In this document: positions 45,647-57,600 of the stretch, piece by piece
Layout: every line of letters begins with the position of its first letter
Position numbering within the stretch: the stretch's first letter is position 1
Assembly: GCF_037975245.1 (NCBI RefSeq)
Contig: NC_092562.1
Span: 28,285,554-28,349,553 of the forward strand
Direction: 5' to 3'
From: Apostichopus japonicus
Lineage: Eukaryota > Echinodermata > Holothuroidea > Aspidochirotida > Stichopodidae
Length of the DNA stretch: 64,000 bases
Position numbers and translations under genes: made by a program
The notes under the pieces: model-generated
The model's input: the letters and a program-made list of their open reading frames with translations, nothing else
What the model was told of the DNA's origin: nothing
The model's database searches: none

Positions 45647-48600
45647 CTAAACAGAAAATAAAAGCATCAGTTAGGCCAGGTTTAAGGTAGAATCTATCAC
45701 AATGATCAATATCAAACACTGAGTTGTATTGTCATTAGGTAGGGGGGGGGGGGGAGGGGATGGGTCCATAGTTTGTGATACAATACTGGGTATGATTTAT
45801 ATGCCATGCAAAAGCAAAGATGTATAGCATTTTTTGGAAACAGGAGCCCTAGAAATCTAAAAAAAAGTTCAGACCATTAAAACACAAAATTAACCCAATA
45901 AATTAATTTGCTGCAACATCATCATACAATTTAGTCTAATGTTAGGTCTCTTTCACACCCACTGTACAAGATTGAATTTGTCATTTATTGTAACTCTAAG
46001 TAGAACTTGGATTAATGGGACAAATGCAGACCAGAGACTGCCAAGATATGAAAAACAAGATCATCTAGTTTCACATACTATAGTATAGGTTTGTTATTTT
46101 CATAGTGGACTGTCAAAAATAAAATTCATTGTGTTTCATCATGATGTACTACAGCAGTACAACAGCATTGTAGCATTCTTGTGCTGTGAAAATTACATTT
46201 ATAAAAAACATAAAAATCTGCTCAGTCCATGAGCAGTCGATGGATATCTGCTTAGGATATTTCAGGATAAGGAAAACGGGGTTGGGATAATCCTGGTTTC
46301 ACTGTTCTACTGATAAATGACTGAATTGTACCACCCTCTAGATTTTAAGCCTACTGGAGGGTAAAGTAATCTGTGTTTTTAACAAACTCATGGGAAATGG
46401 ACTAGATATGTGAATCATAAAAAGCAACTCAAAATCTTAGCTAACAATTCTGAATGGTATCATCATGGTAATTTAGCCAGACAGGATAGGTAATAGCCAG
46501 TGTTTGTCTTACAATCATTGTAATTAGACTAGAAATGTATATATATCAAACACTGAAAATACCCTCTGTATACTACCTCTCCCATACATTTTAAATCTCT
46601 ACTCACAATGACTGAATCATATCCATGATATAGATTTAGTTGTAATATATTAATTGCTATCATACTAGTAATGTAGATCCAACCCACCCTCCTTATGCTA
46701 CCTCTTATGGCAAGCCACATGTGCAATACTTCGATAAACTGAGTTTATCGCGAAAAACACGGTTATCCATTTGATAAACTAAGTTTATAACAGAGTTTAA
46801 CAGCGATTAACTCGGTTTATCAAATTATTGCACATATGGCTTGCCATAACCTCTCCCATACAGTTTAAATCTCTACTCACAATGACTGAATCGTATCCTC
46901 TCGATGCCGCTGCTCTCATCCTATCAGCTTGTCTCATCGTCTCTGGGATTCCAATCGCAACCTCCGCCAGAATTATCTTTCCAAGCTGTTTGGACGGTAA
47001 AAGATGAGAGCAATCTGCCGTTTTGCTGGTTTTCGGTATTACATTAATCAATAATTTGACGTGGCCATAAATTGTTCATGAAAATATCATCAGATGTCGG
47101 GATATACAAATAACGCTTGCTACAAGTTTTTCTGGCTATGCATTATGCAAATGCACCAAAATTTATTTGTTGAGTTAAAATAGCATTCGTTAATGCCATC
47201 GCATGTACATGGAAACACACTCGCATGAACGTTCATTTGATCTTGTAAACGGAAGGAGAATGAAACACGACAACTTACAGCTGAGAAATGAGCAGCAGTA
47301 CTGGGATGTTGACTGAAGTAAAGACCCATTCCATAGTCACCGCAAGAAAAATCTGTTTTGGATCAAAGATTGATAAAACATATTCTTATATAATTCAACA
47401 CAGTTCCATGAACCAGTTTGGGAGAACAATTTGCATCCTTTGGTTTCACGCTGCAAAATTTAAAACGTTTTTTTACAGTAGGATGTAGGATAATATTATT
47501 ATATTAATCTATATGAAATAAATATGAGCTAATACATGGATTCTCACTTGGCAGGCTGAGTACAAAAATAACTCAAGTATGAGTAATCATTTCTCTGGTA
47601 TGATCTTAATTCTTACTTGGCAGTATTATAAATAACACACACTTACCCAAGGATGAGAATCCATTCTCAAGTATGTTATGAATTCTCTCCGGATGAAGGA
47701 GAGAACCGCAGAAATACATTTTGGTCTTCATGGACGGATCGTTCAGTTTGTCACACCATGAAGAATAAAGGGACAAGGTATGTGGAGTTGGCTGGGCCTG
47801 CAGAAATTATAAAAATAAAAAATAAAAAAAAATAAAAAAAACCAACAGATTCATAAGCTTTGACTTGAATTTTCATATAAGAAATAGATTTACAGGAAAG
47901 ACTGAAGGAAGAAACAGTCCATTTGTCCTTCTTTGCAATATTATAATAAAAAACAAAACAAAAATCATCCATTAATTAACACCACAAACAAGTCTTCTGT
48001 TCTTTTCTTTCAACATAAAATTTTCATCAAGTGTCAACCCAGGCAATAAATGATCCACATTTTACAGGAAAGAAAGAACAAGAACTATATATTTGGTCCA
48101 TGCAAGAATCCTAGGAATTATTAGTTGCCAGTGCTTGTTATGAAGGACAAATACAGATTGTATGTACTAGATACCCAGACAAATTAAAGGACAGAAGGAT
48201 ATACACAGTCTCAATATCGTCTTTTCCACTCTTTGAAACCAGCCCTGGGCCTTCTAAACTTTTCTAAACATAAAATTCCAACTAAGATTGATTTGAGTAA
48301 TTGAATATCCTCCTAGATAGAAAGATAAGTACAGGTATATTAAAATGTTTACGCTTCATTTATTGCCAATCTGTGATATTTGCACAGTATGGATATGATT
48401 AGTTTAATATGTATTCTAGAAAAGACACTCTTGCTGAGCTTCAAAACATAATTAAAAATTCAAAACATAATTCAGAGCCGCCCCACCTTCTTCGTTCTTG
48501 TGACAGAGAAGTTATCTCCGAGCAAAGAATCCTCTCTCATCGCAAAAGCAAACTCTTCTGCCACTGCCCAATCGATGGTTTCTTCGTCTCCTTCAATGTC

Positions 48601-51600
48601 ACTCTCTGAAAAATGGAAAAATAACCCAGAAAGACCTAAAAATAATAAAAAACAACTTTCAATGTATAATCATGATATGGTCATTTTAATTCATTTAACT
48701 AAAAGATAAAAAAGGGACAAATATTTTTTTTTTTTTTAATTAATAAAAAACAACTCTCAATGTAAAATCATGAAGTGGTCATTTTAATTCATTTATTTGT
48801 TTTACTAAAAGATAGCAAAAGGGACAAATAATATTTTTTTCAAAACCAACCCAAACCTCAACAAGCTAATGGTTGTATACAAAACGTTTGTAAATTTGTG
48901 TAGCGAAAGTAAAGATAGTCATTTACACAGACAAGAAATAGTAACTTGAAATAACAATATCACTCTTCCAATCCTTTATGCTCAGATTGATTTCCATTTT
49001 CAAACATACGTAGGTATTTTCGCCCCTTATTTGTAAAGATGATTGACTGACCTGTCCCCATATCTCTGACCCTCCTCTCTAGGTCCTGAATGATAGAGCT
49101 ACTGTCAAGGTTCGCCCCTTCTTCACCTCCTTCACAATCGTCCCATTCTATTAAAGGAAAAAAAGAAGGAAAAAAAATATAAACAATGAAAAAATTAAAG
49201 ATGAAGGGTTATACCAATAAGTCATGATACCTCAAAAGTTTTGGACGGATAATGAAACCTCCAAAAAGATGAGTGGTGAGATAAACAAAGAGATCAAATT
49301 CAGGATGAAATGTCAGATGTAAAAATGTTTGAAATTTGACACTCTACCTGAAGTAAGACACACACGTAAGAAGAAATATATTCATAGTTGACCTTAACCA
49401 AAGGAAGCCTGAGCCTTCTTTCATAAAAGTACGCTCTGATTACTTTCATGACATTGACAATAAAGTTTAATAAATGTGTATGACAATGGAACAGACAGAC
49501 ATAACCACAGATGGGTAGAGAGACATTTTTGAGGGATCGGCGAATTTAACAAATGGATACCAATTTAAGAAAAAAGACTGGATTTTAATAAATCAAATGC
49601 TAACTTCATTTAAACCAGAGTTCCACAGACTGGGAGTAACAAAGATAGAGAAAGAACATATACAGAAATATTAATTTGTTACCTTTTTGTTACAACCAAT
49701 GTGCACAATCATATTTATGTATTTGATGATAAATATAATCCATAAGTTGATCTAACAAAGCTATTTCCCCCTTTTGTATCATTCATTAAGCTTACAGGGT
49801 GGTGTCCAGAATTATTTTCATTGCTTTGTACATGTTTACTTTCACTGTACAAGAAACTGATAAAAAAGGCCAGTATTTGCACATTGGTAAAATAGCCAAG
49901 CACCATTAATTTTAACTTTTCAGTCAAGTCCATTTTCAAATATGTTGAAATTGCTACTGTGGTAGAAAACACAAGCTAAAATGTGCAGATTCCTATCACA
50001 GAATCTAAAATCCTTGTATAGTAAATCACCATGGTAACCAGTATCAGGTGTTTCTTCCAGGCCATCCAAGTCGATGCCAGCTTTGAGGGCAAAAACTCTT
50101 TGTAGTAAATTCTTCCTTTCTGCGAAGAGGGAAAGAATAAATAGTCTACATTAATAAAGGACGTGGATTAATTTCTTTCCAAAGAGGAAACAAACATGAT
50201 AAACCAACTGTCTTAATTTACTTTGTATTAAAGGATACACGATCCGCCATTTTGCTTAAACTTTATATCGATGAGTGGTTCCCATCAATGTCAGTTATGT
50301 TGAATATGTCACCTCCAACAAGCCTCTGATTGTTCCACTATCACAAGAACTGTCTTACCTGATCCACTTTTGTCAAAGAATAGCATAGAGTACTGAAAAA
50401 CCAGACAGCTTAGTGGATCAAAATATTAAAAAAAAAGTTCAGTATGATACTCCAAAACTAACCTATAAATAAGCCAAAATGAGCAAAACCTGTTTTACAC
50501 ACTGCTCTTCTACTCAGGGATGAGCCTGGGGTAAAAAAAAATATCACAGAACTTTGCAAAAATTGCGGTATAGGCTCCAGTTTGCATATGCTACAGTGTG
50601 TTAGGATAATAGTTTTTGTCCCGAGGTAGAACAGAAATCACGGATATTCCGCGAATTCGCGGAAAAGCTCATGCCTGTCTACTGGTGAAAGTAATAAATC
50701 GTTGCTTTTTTTTGGATGGAAACACACTTACCGAGATCCTGTTTTTCGGCATGAAGTACATCAACCTTGTTGGACAGAGAGGTAATTATATCTTGTTGGG
50801 AACTGACCTAAGGAAGGATAAAAACAATGGATCAGCATTATTTTTCAGCATTAAAAACAAAAGAGATATTGTTGGTAATTAGTAAAGGGAGATGAAGCAG
50901 GCAACTATTGTACCTCCTTCTCAAGTGAGAAAACGTGGAATTTTCTTGATTCCTCTCCACAGTTTTCCTGACATAGTTAACGTTTGATGAAAGGATCAGC
51001 TTATGATTAAACTATCCTGTTCCCCTCAAAACCAAATTGATAATAATTCTAATTGCTGCTCTGAATCCATCCTTAACCTTTAGAAGCTCAATCAGACTCT
51101 AATTATCATCTTTATATTTGGATGAGTATAATTAAAGTTGAGACCTACCAAGGCCCGCAGGGCGATGATTTCGTGACGGAATCTCATAAGGCAACTAAAC
51201 TGAGCTTGGTAGGCTTCTCTGCTCTTCTGCGTCCACTTCTGAAGTTCCAGTTCCATCGCTTTGAGGTCCAAAGATTCATCGGAGGAATGAAACATTGTTT
51301 GGCCTGAAAAGTACAAACCAGAAAGTAAGTCCAGTCAATGGTATCATTTTTTGGGGGTCGTTGTTCCCATTCACCCGTAAGGATTCATGAGATCATATTA
51401 ATCACAACATATCCTATTTTCCTTAAGTTTAAGTGGCTGGTTGTACCCCTTTACCAGTTGGAGTGTTAGCTCAATGGTTAACGACGGAGCCTTTCAATCA
51501 TAAGGTACCAAGATTAATGTATGTCGTCCAGTTACAGAGTTGTTGACAATTGACAATTCATAATCATGGACATTAAATATGAATCTAAGAGACTGACTTC

Positions 51601-54600
51601 GGTCAGCTTGCGGCTTTGATAAGCCAATGATGGCTTCTCCGCGAGTTCCTGCTTGCAGTAGGATCTAACATACATACATACCAGTTAACAACATTGTTTA
51701 TTATGTAGCTGCAAGATGCTGAATATCAAGTGGTTCTTTACCAGTAAATGGTGGAATGTAACACATTAATGTGCAATTGGTCCAGTTGTCGGCCAGCTCG
51801 GAATACTTGCTGTTCAGCACGATGTCGTCAGAGAAGCCGTACCCGGAGAAGAAATCAACAGCGGAGTGGTCTGCGTAGACGACCAGGTTATCAAAACGGC
51901 CAACCATGGATGGATCCTTTAATTTCTACAAGATAAAGAAAAAGAAAACAAAATAAAAACAAAAGAACAAGAATAGAAGAAGAAAATGAATACAAAGAAC
52001 AAAACAAATCAGAAACAGATAAAACGGAAGAAAGAATCAATTTATTTAATCTTGTAAAATATTTGGTTTTCTTTTCATCTCAGGATGTCGTAGCAGATCT
52101 ACTTTGCATTCCCATTTACTAATAAATCTTATTTAAAACAATAGGTAAAAAAAAAACTGTTGCTTCGTTTAAACCACTTGGGAAGAATATACCTTTTGAA
52201 AAACTAAAAGAAGAAATTTCATAACAGGCCTGAAGGCTACTTTAAAGGCTAACTTCATGTTGATTGTTTAAAACTGAGAATCAAAGATGATTAGACTAAA
52301 AAAAACATTTGAGTCAGCAACATAAAACATACTGGAGAGAGAATAAACGTGATTTGGTACCTGAATGAGGTATTTCCCGACACCTGATTTTCGGTATCTC
52401 CTTCTGACTGCTAGTAGATCAATCTGAATGGTATTTTCTCCAGGACACCTAGAGAGCAGGGAAAAACAGTAGGAGGATCATATGATAAACAGTGAGAACT
52501 CCCATCCCATTCCTCAGGGGAATAACAAAATTAATCTAAATGAGCTGTTCTGCAGGATATCTAGAAGCAACAATGAAATTAGGTTAACAATGTACAAATA
52601 ATATGAAGTCCATTGGCTATTCCCCCTCTCCCTACCCCAGAGCTTTGATACAAGTAGATTCACAGATCAATGTAAGTGAGATGCTTCTTTCCCACGCACA
52701 TACAGTATTAAAGTGATGCTACTAATCCACATACAGATATCTATATTCCACTTACTCACTCCTTTCCATTCTATAGGAAACCCATCATTAACATTTCATC
52801 TTCATCTCTCACACACTAACCTCTCATTTTCATCTCTCACACACAAACCTCTCATCTTCATCTCTCACACACTAACCTCTCATTTTCATCTCTCACACAC
52901 TAACCTCTCATCCTCATCTCTCACACACTAACCTCTCATTTTCATCTCTCACACACTAACCTCTCATCTTCATCTCTCACACACTAACCTCTCATCTTCA
53001 TCTCTCACACACTAACCTCTCATTTTCATCTCTCACACACTAACCTCTCATCTTCATCTCTCACACACTAACCTCTCATCTTCATCTCTCACACACTAAC
53101 CTCTCATTTTCATCTCTCACACACTAACCTCTCATCCTCATCTCTCACACACTAACCTCTCATTTTCATCTCTCACACACTAACCTCTCATCTTCATCTC
53201 TCACACACTAACCTCTCATTTTCATCTCTCACACACTAACCTCTCATTTTCATCTCTCACACACTAACCTCTCATCTTCATCTCTCACACACTAACCTCT
53301 CATTTTCATCTCTCACACACTAACCTCTCATCTTCATCTCTCACACACTAACCTCTCATTTTCATCTCTCACACACTAACCTCTCATTTTCATCTCTCAC
53401 ACACTAACCTCTCATCTTCATCTCTCACACACTAACCTCTCATTTTCATCTCTCACACACTAACCTCTCATCTTCATCTCTCACACACTAACCTCTCATC
53501 TTCATCTCTCACACACTAACCTCTCATCTTCATCTCTCACACACTAACCTCTCATCCTACATTCCTGTTATTCATGTTCAGCGGACAGATTTACATTTGC
53601 TTTTATTACAAAAACAACTAACAAATAGTACAAACTCTTGAGAATACAGCAAAACATACATTTCAATTAATACACTATATAGTCAGAAGCCTGAAACAAT
53701 CTAGCCAGAAGTGTCTGGTCTTGCAACCAACTAGAGGGTTTGTAAGAAGAAATTGTGACATGAACCAGTGTGCAACAAGTCTGTGATGGGATGGAAAATG
53801 TTTCCAACCATTTTGCCTTTGAGACCTAACAGTTTGTGAATGCAGTACTTACACATGTGACTTTTCCCAGGTAGCACAGCCAATCAGACGTGATTCTATA
53901 CCAATGTAAGATGATACATCTGATTCTGTTTCCAAAGCCTCCTTCCTCTTTTCTCTCCTCTCTCTCACCAGCTGGAGAAACAACTCGGCTCCTTGAGAGA
54001 AATCATGCTCATCCTCTTCATCACTGATCGAAGAGAACAAATAAGGGTCTTTACCATATAACCTCTTGCTTTCTATCAGCAGCACCCACCCGCCCCCACC
54101 CTCACCCACCTGCCTCCTACAGCAACCAAACCTCATGTTAGCCATCACTATTGAGGAACTTTAACCAATTGTGAAAATAAATGGTTGAATTTCGGCTTCT
54201 GAATCGTTTGATGCAATGTGGAGGATGACAATCTTCAAGTAAGTGAATTATTAATTAATTAATAAGATGAACTATTAATTACTTAATAAGATACATTATT
54301 TATAGAACTGCAGAAGACTTTTGATAGACTAATCTTTAGGGCCAAGTTAAAAGATAAACCAGATGAGACTAATTCTATTTTGCACACTTTTTTGGGGTTG
54401 TACAATGCTGGTTAAGATCCATCACTGAACATGAAGAAACTCTGTTAATTTCAGGCACACATCGATACTTGCTTTTGAAAGCAAGGTTCTCTCTAGCGAG
54501 AGGAGACCATATGTTGCGAAAATCAACCAGCCCACAATTAAGGCAGCTTTCTGAGCCGATTTTGATACCATGTATCTCTTGATATTGTTTAATACTAAAA

Positions 54601-57600
54601 AAAATCATATTAATAGATCTCACTAGCTTGACTAGCCAATTCTTATTTCAAATAGAGAGGAGCAATAGTTTAAATTTGTGAAATTTCAATGTAGTTCATT
54701 TATTTTTTACAAACTTGTACATGTTTGATATGCCACCAAGAAAAGTGTCCTGACAACAACATGTTGAGGGTTAAATCAAGCTCTTTAACTACATATCACT
54801 ATTCACTTATTCATTAATCTTTCTTTGGTGGACAAAATCTAGGAGATTTTAGTTTGATTTTAAAACTAAAACCTTATTAAGGGTACTTACCAGTACCTAC
54901 AGTAGGTTTGGGGGAAAAATGCTGTTTCAATGCCAACTGGTTAAAAAAAAAAAAAGGAAATGTTTTTTTACCTACTGGAGGAAGAATCACTCTCTGTGTC
55001 ACTGAAAACATCTGCAAATGTTCTCTTCTTGTCATCATTGTGTTTGTTAGGGCCCTCTTTAAGGATAGTATCATTGGCATCTTCCTCTTCAACTGAATCT
55101 TTCCTCTTGGCATCCAATGAATTCAGACCATCATCACAATTACAAGTATTTTCAAGGTCCTTGGTCTTTGGTCTGTTCTGTTCACACCTTCCGCACACAC
55201 CCTTGTCTTCTGTTGGACTTTCACAATCTGTTTTATCATTCACTGGGGTGGTCTGTTTGTTCTTTTGTGTTCCTATGGAAACATATGCTTTCAGACTATT
55301 GGCATTTCCGAGCACTTTAATGTTACAGTTTATATCCTGGGAATTAAAGTCCCCCGATGAGAATCTATTAACTGATGAGGTGCCTCCTGGAATGCCATTT
55401 AGTTGGTTGTACTCCATAGAATATAAGTCGTCGTAGGGGGATTTTAGGACTCCGTAATCCGAGGTCAATTCTGGGGATAGGCTGCCTCCAGTGAGAGTAT
55501 TATCATCACTGCTCTCAGGGACCTTGTAGTCATTGAGCACATCTATGATATCGAAGTTAAAACATCGTCATAATTACTGTACATTGTAAATTTAGTCAGG
55601 TGTCTGAGGAAAGACTTAAGAAAGCACACAAGGCATGACACTTAAAGTAAGACCAGACCAGACGTCCCTGATATCCCGGGAGCAGTCCTCAGATGTCATG
55701 TACCATCACCGGATTAAAAGTGTCCCCAGAATCCGTTTACTGTCTCAGGAATAACTTGGTATTTGTAAAAAGACCCTGAATATTTGAAATTAAATATGTT
55801 TGGCTGAACTATTTGTTGGGTCAGCTGGAACCTACAGCAAGTTGTGATTGTTCATGTTGACAAACTACAAACGAAAAATTTATTCATGGCTCAACGATTA
55901 AGGCAACCTCAATAGGCCGTAATTCACAAGGGAAGCATCATGGTGCACTTTGTGATGAATAATAAGATTCCAATTATCTTCAAGTTTCATTTACATGAGA
56001 TTTTCATATCGGACAAAATAATTGTCTCTTCTAAACTTTGGCATTTGACCAACATCCTACAGTACAATGAAGAAAGAACTCCCAAAATACAAAGAGACTG
56101 TCAAAATGCCAGCGGTATCCAGTCAAAACGTCCCTTTACCAAAACGTCCCCGCTTTTTTAAGACCAAAACGTCCCCGCTTTTTACCAAAACGTCCCCGCA
56201 GTCAAAACGTCCCTGTGAGTCAAAACATCCCCGCTTTTATAATCAGTTGGAATGCAAGTGTGGACTTTTTTCCTTCAAATCAAAGAGTAAGGATAAGTAT
56301 AGTTTAGGTCGAAAACACAGTTTTTAGGAGTGGGAAGTGCCGGTTATGAGGGCGGAAACATTTTGAGTACAATTTTTTGAGGTAAGATCATATAAATAGA
56401 AAAGGGAATGCAAGAGGGCTGTAGGGTAATAGGATTTTTTTAAACACGAGTTGGTTTCTGAATGAATATATACCATATTGAGGGAAGGGAATAAATATTT
56501 TTTGTTTTCCTTAATTCGTTAATTCACTGAAAAACATATAGCGTATACCTTTTTCATACCAATTATAATTAAACGGTATAGTCCTTCATGATTTATTTAG
56601 CGCCTGTAATCAAACTTGCATGCCGGTAACTTAGCCAAATTATTAATATTAATACATATTCACAACTGAGAATGAATGTGATAGACGGGGACGTTTTGAC
56701 TTACGGGGACGTTTTGACCAACAGGGACGTTTGACCAACCGGGACGTTTGATCAACGGGGACGTTTTGACCAAAAGCGGGGACGTTTTGGTACAGGGACC
56801 TTTTGGTAAAGGGACTTTTTGACTGGTGAGCATGCCAGCTACAGTACCCCACCCTTAAAACTTACATCGTTATAGCAACCAACTTTTTCTGATCATGCCA
56901 ATGGTCGTCATACTGTACATGTGATCCAAAAAATGGGGAAGGGGTATATGGGGAGGGGGTGCCCCTCGACTCAAAGAAGATGGAAATTTTAGACCCCCTA
57001 CATGCAAAATAGTGACACGCACATGTTATAAATTGCCTTAATCATGTATAATTTAGGATAACTTCAAAGAGTACATGCAAATCAGCCAGATCCAGATATA
57101 TGATGAGTACTGTATGTGTGGGTTGGCTAGATTGCAATGACAAATGCAGGTTTAACCTCCAAGTTGTGGGTCACTGAGGGGCTCTGCATTGTAGGCACTA
57201 ACCCTTTATTTCAACATGGGGGGCGGCGGGAGGGGGGAGGAATACAAAATTGACAACATAATGTCCATGGGATTCCTGGAAAGAAGGTGGTTACCTTATC
57301 ATAAATACGGTCAGGAGTAATCAAATCATTTAATGATTACAATTGTTAGAGATTCCAATTTGTGTCAGAAGGAAAAGAGAGAAAGAAACTTTTAATATGT
57401 TAGTAACCAATGAATTATGTACACATTGTTTTGGAATGCATGCTTAAAGTAACTCACCTTCAACATTTCTAACCAGAAGGACAGTTGTTGCCCACTTATC
57501 ACAAACAGTTGAGTACAATACTTCTGGAGTGATATCTGGTAGACAGTTATCATATAATGCTACTGTAGCATGAAGGAGATCTCTGTTGGAAACCTGAAGA

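Noticed and set aside
46797-47051. Single long exon starting MINVIPK across exon 14
   Set aside because: The frame upstream of the acceptor at 46985 lacks PARP similarity. Splicing from exon 13 in phase 0 restores the expected ART order.
52793-53557. CRISPR-like array
   Set aside because: Direct 28-bp repeats are contiguous with no unique spacers, and the context is a eukaryotic intron. It is a minisatellite.
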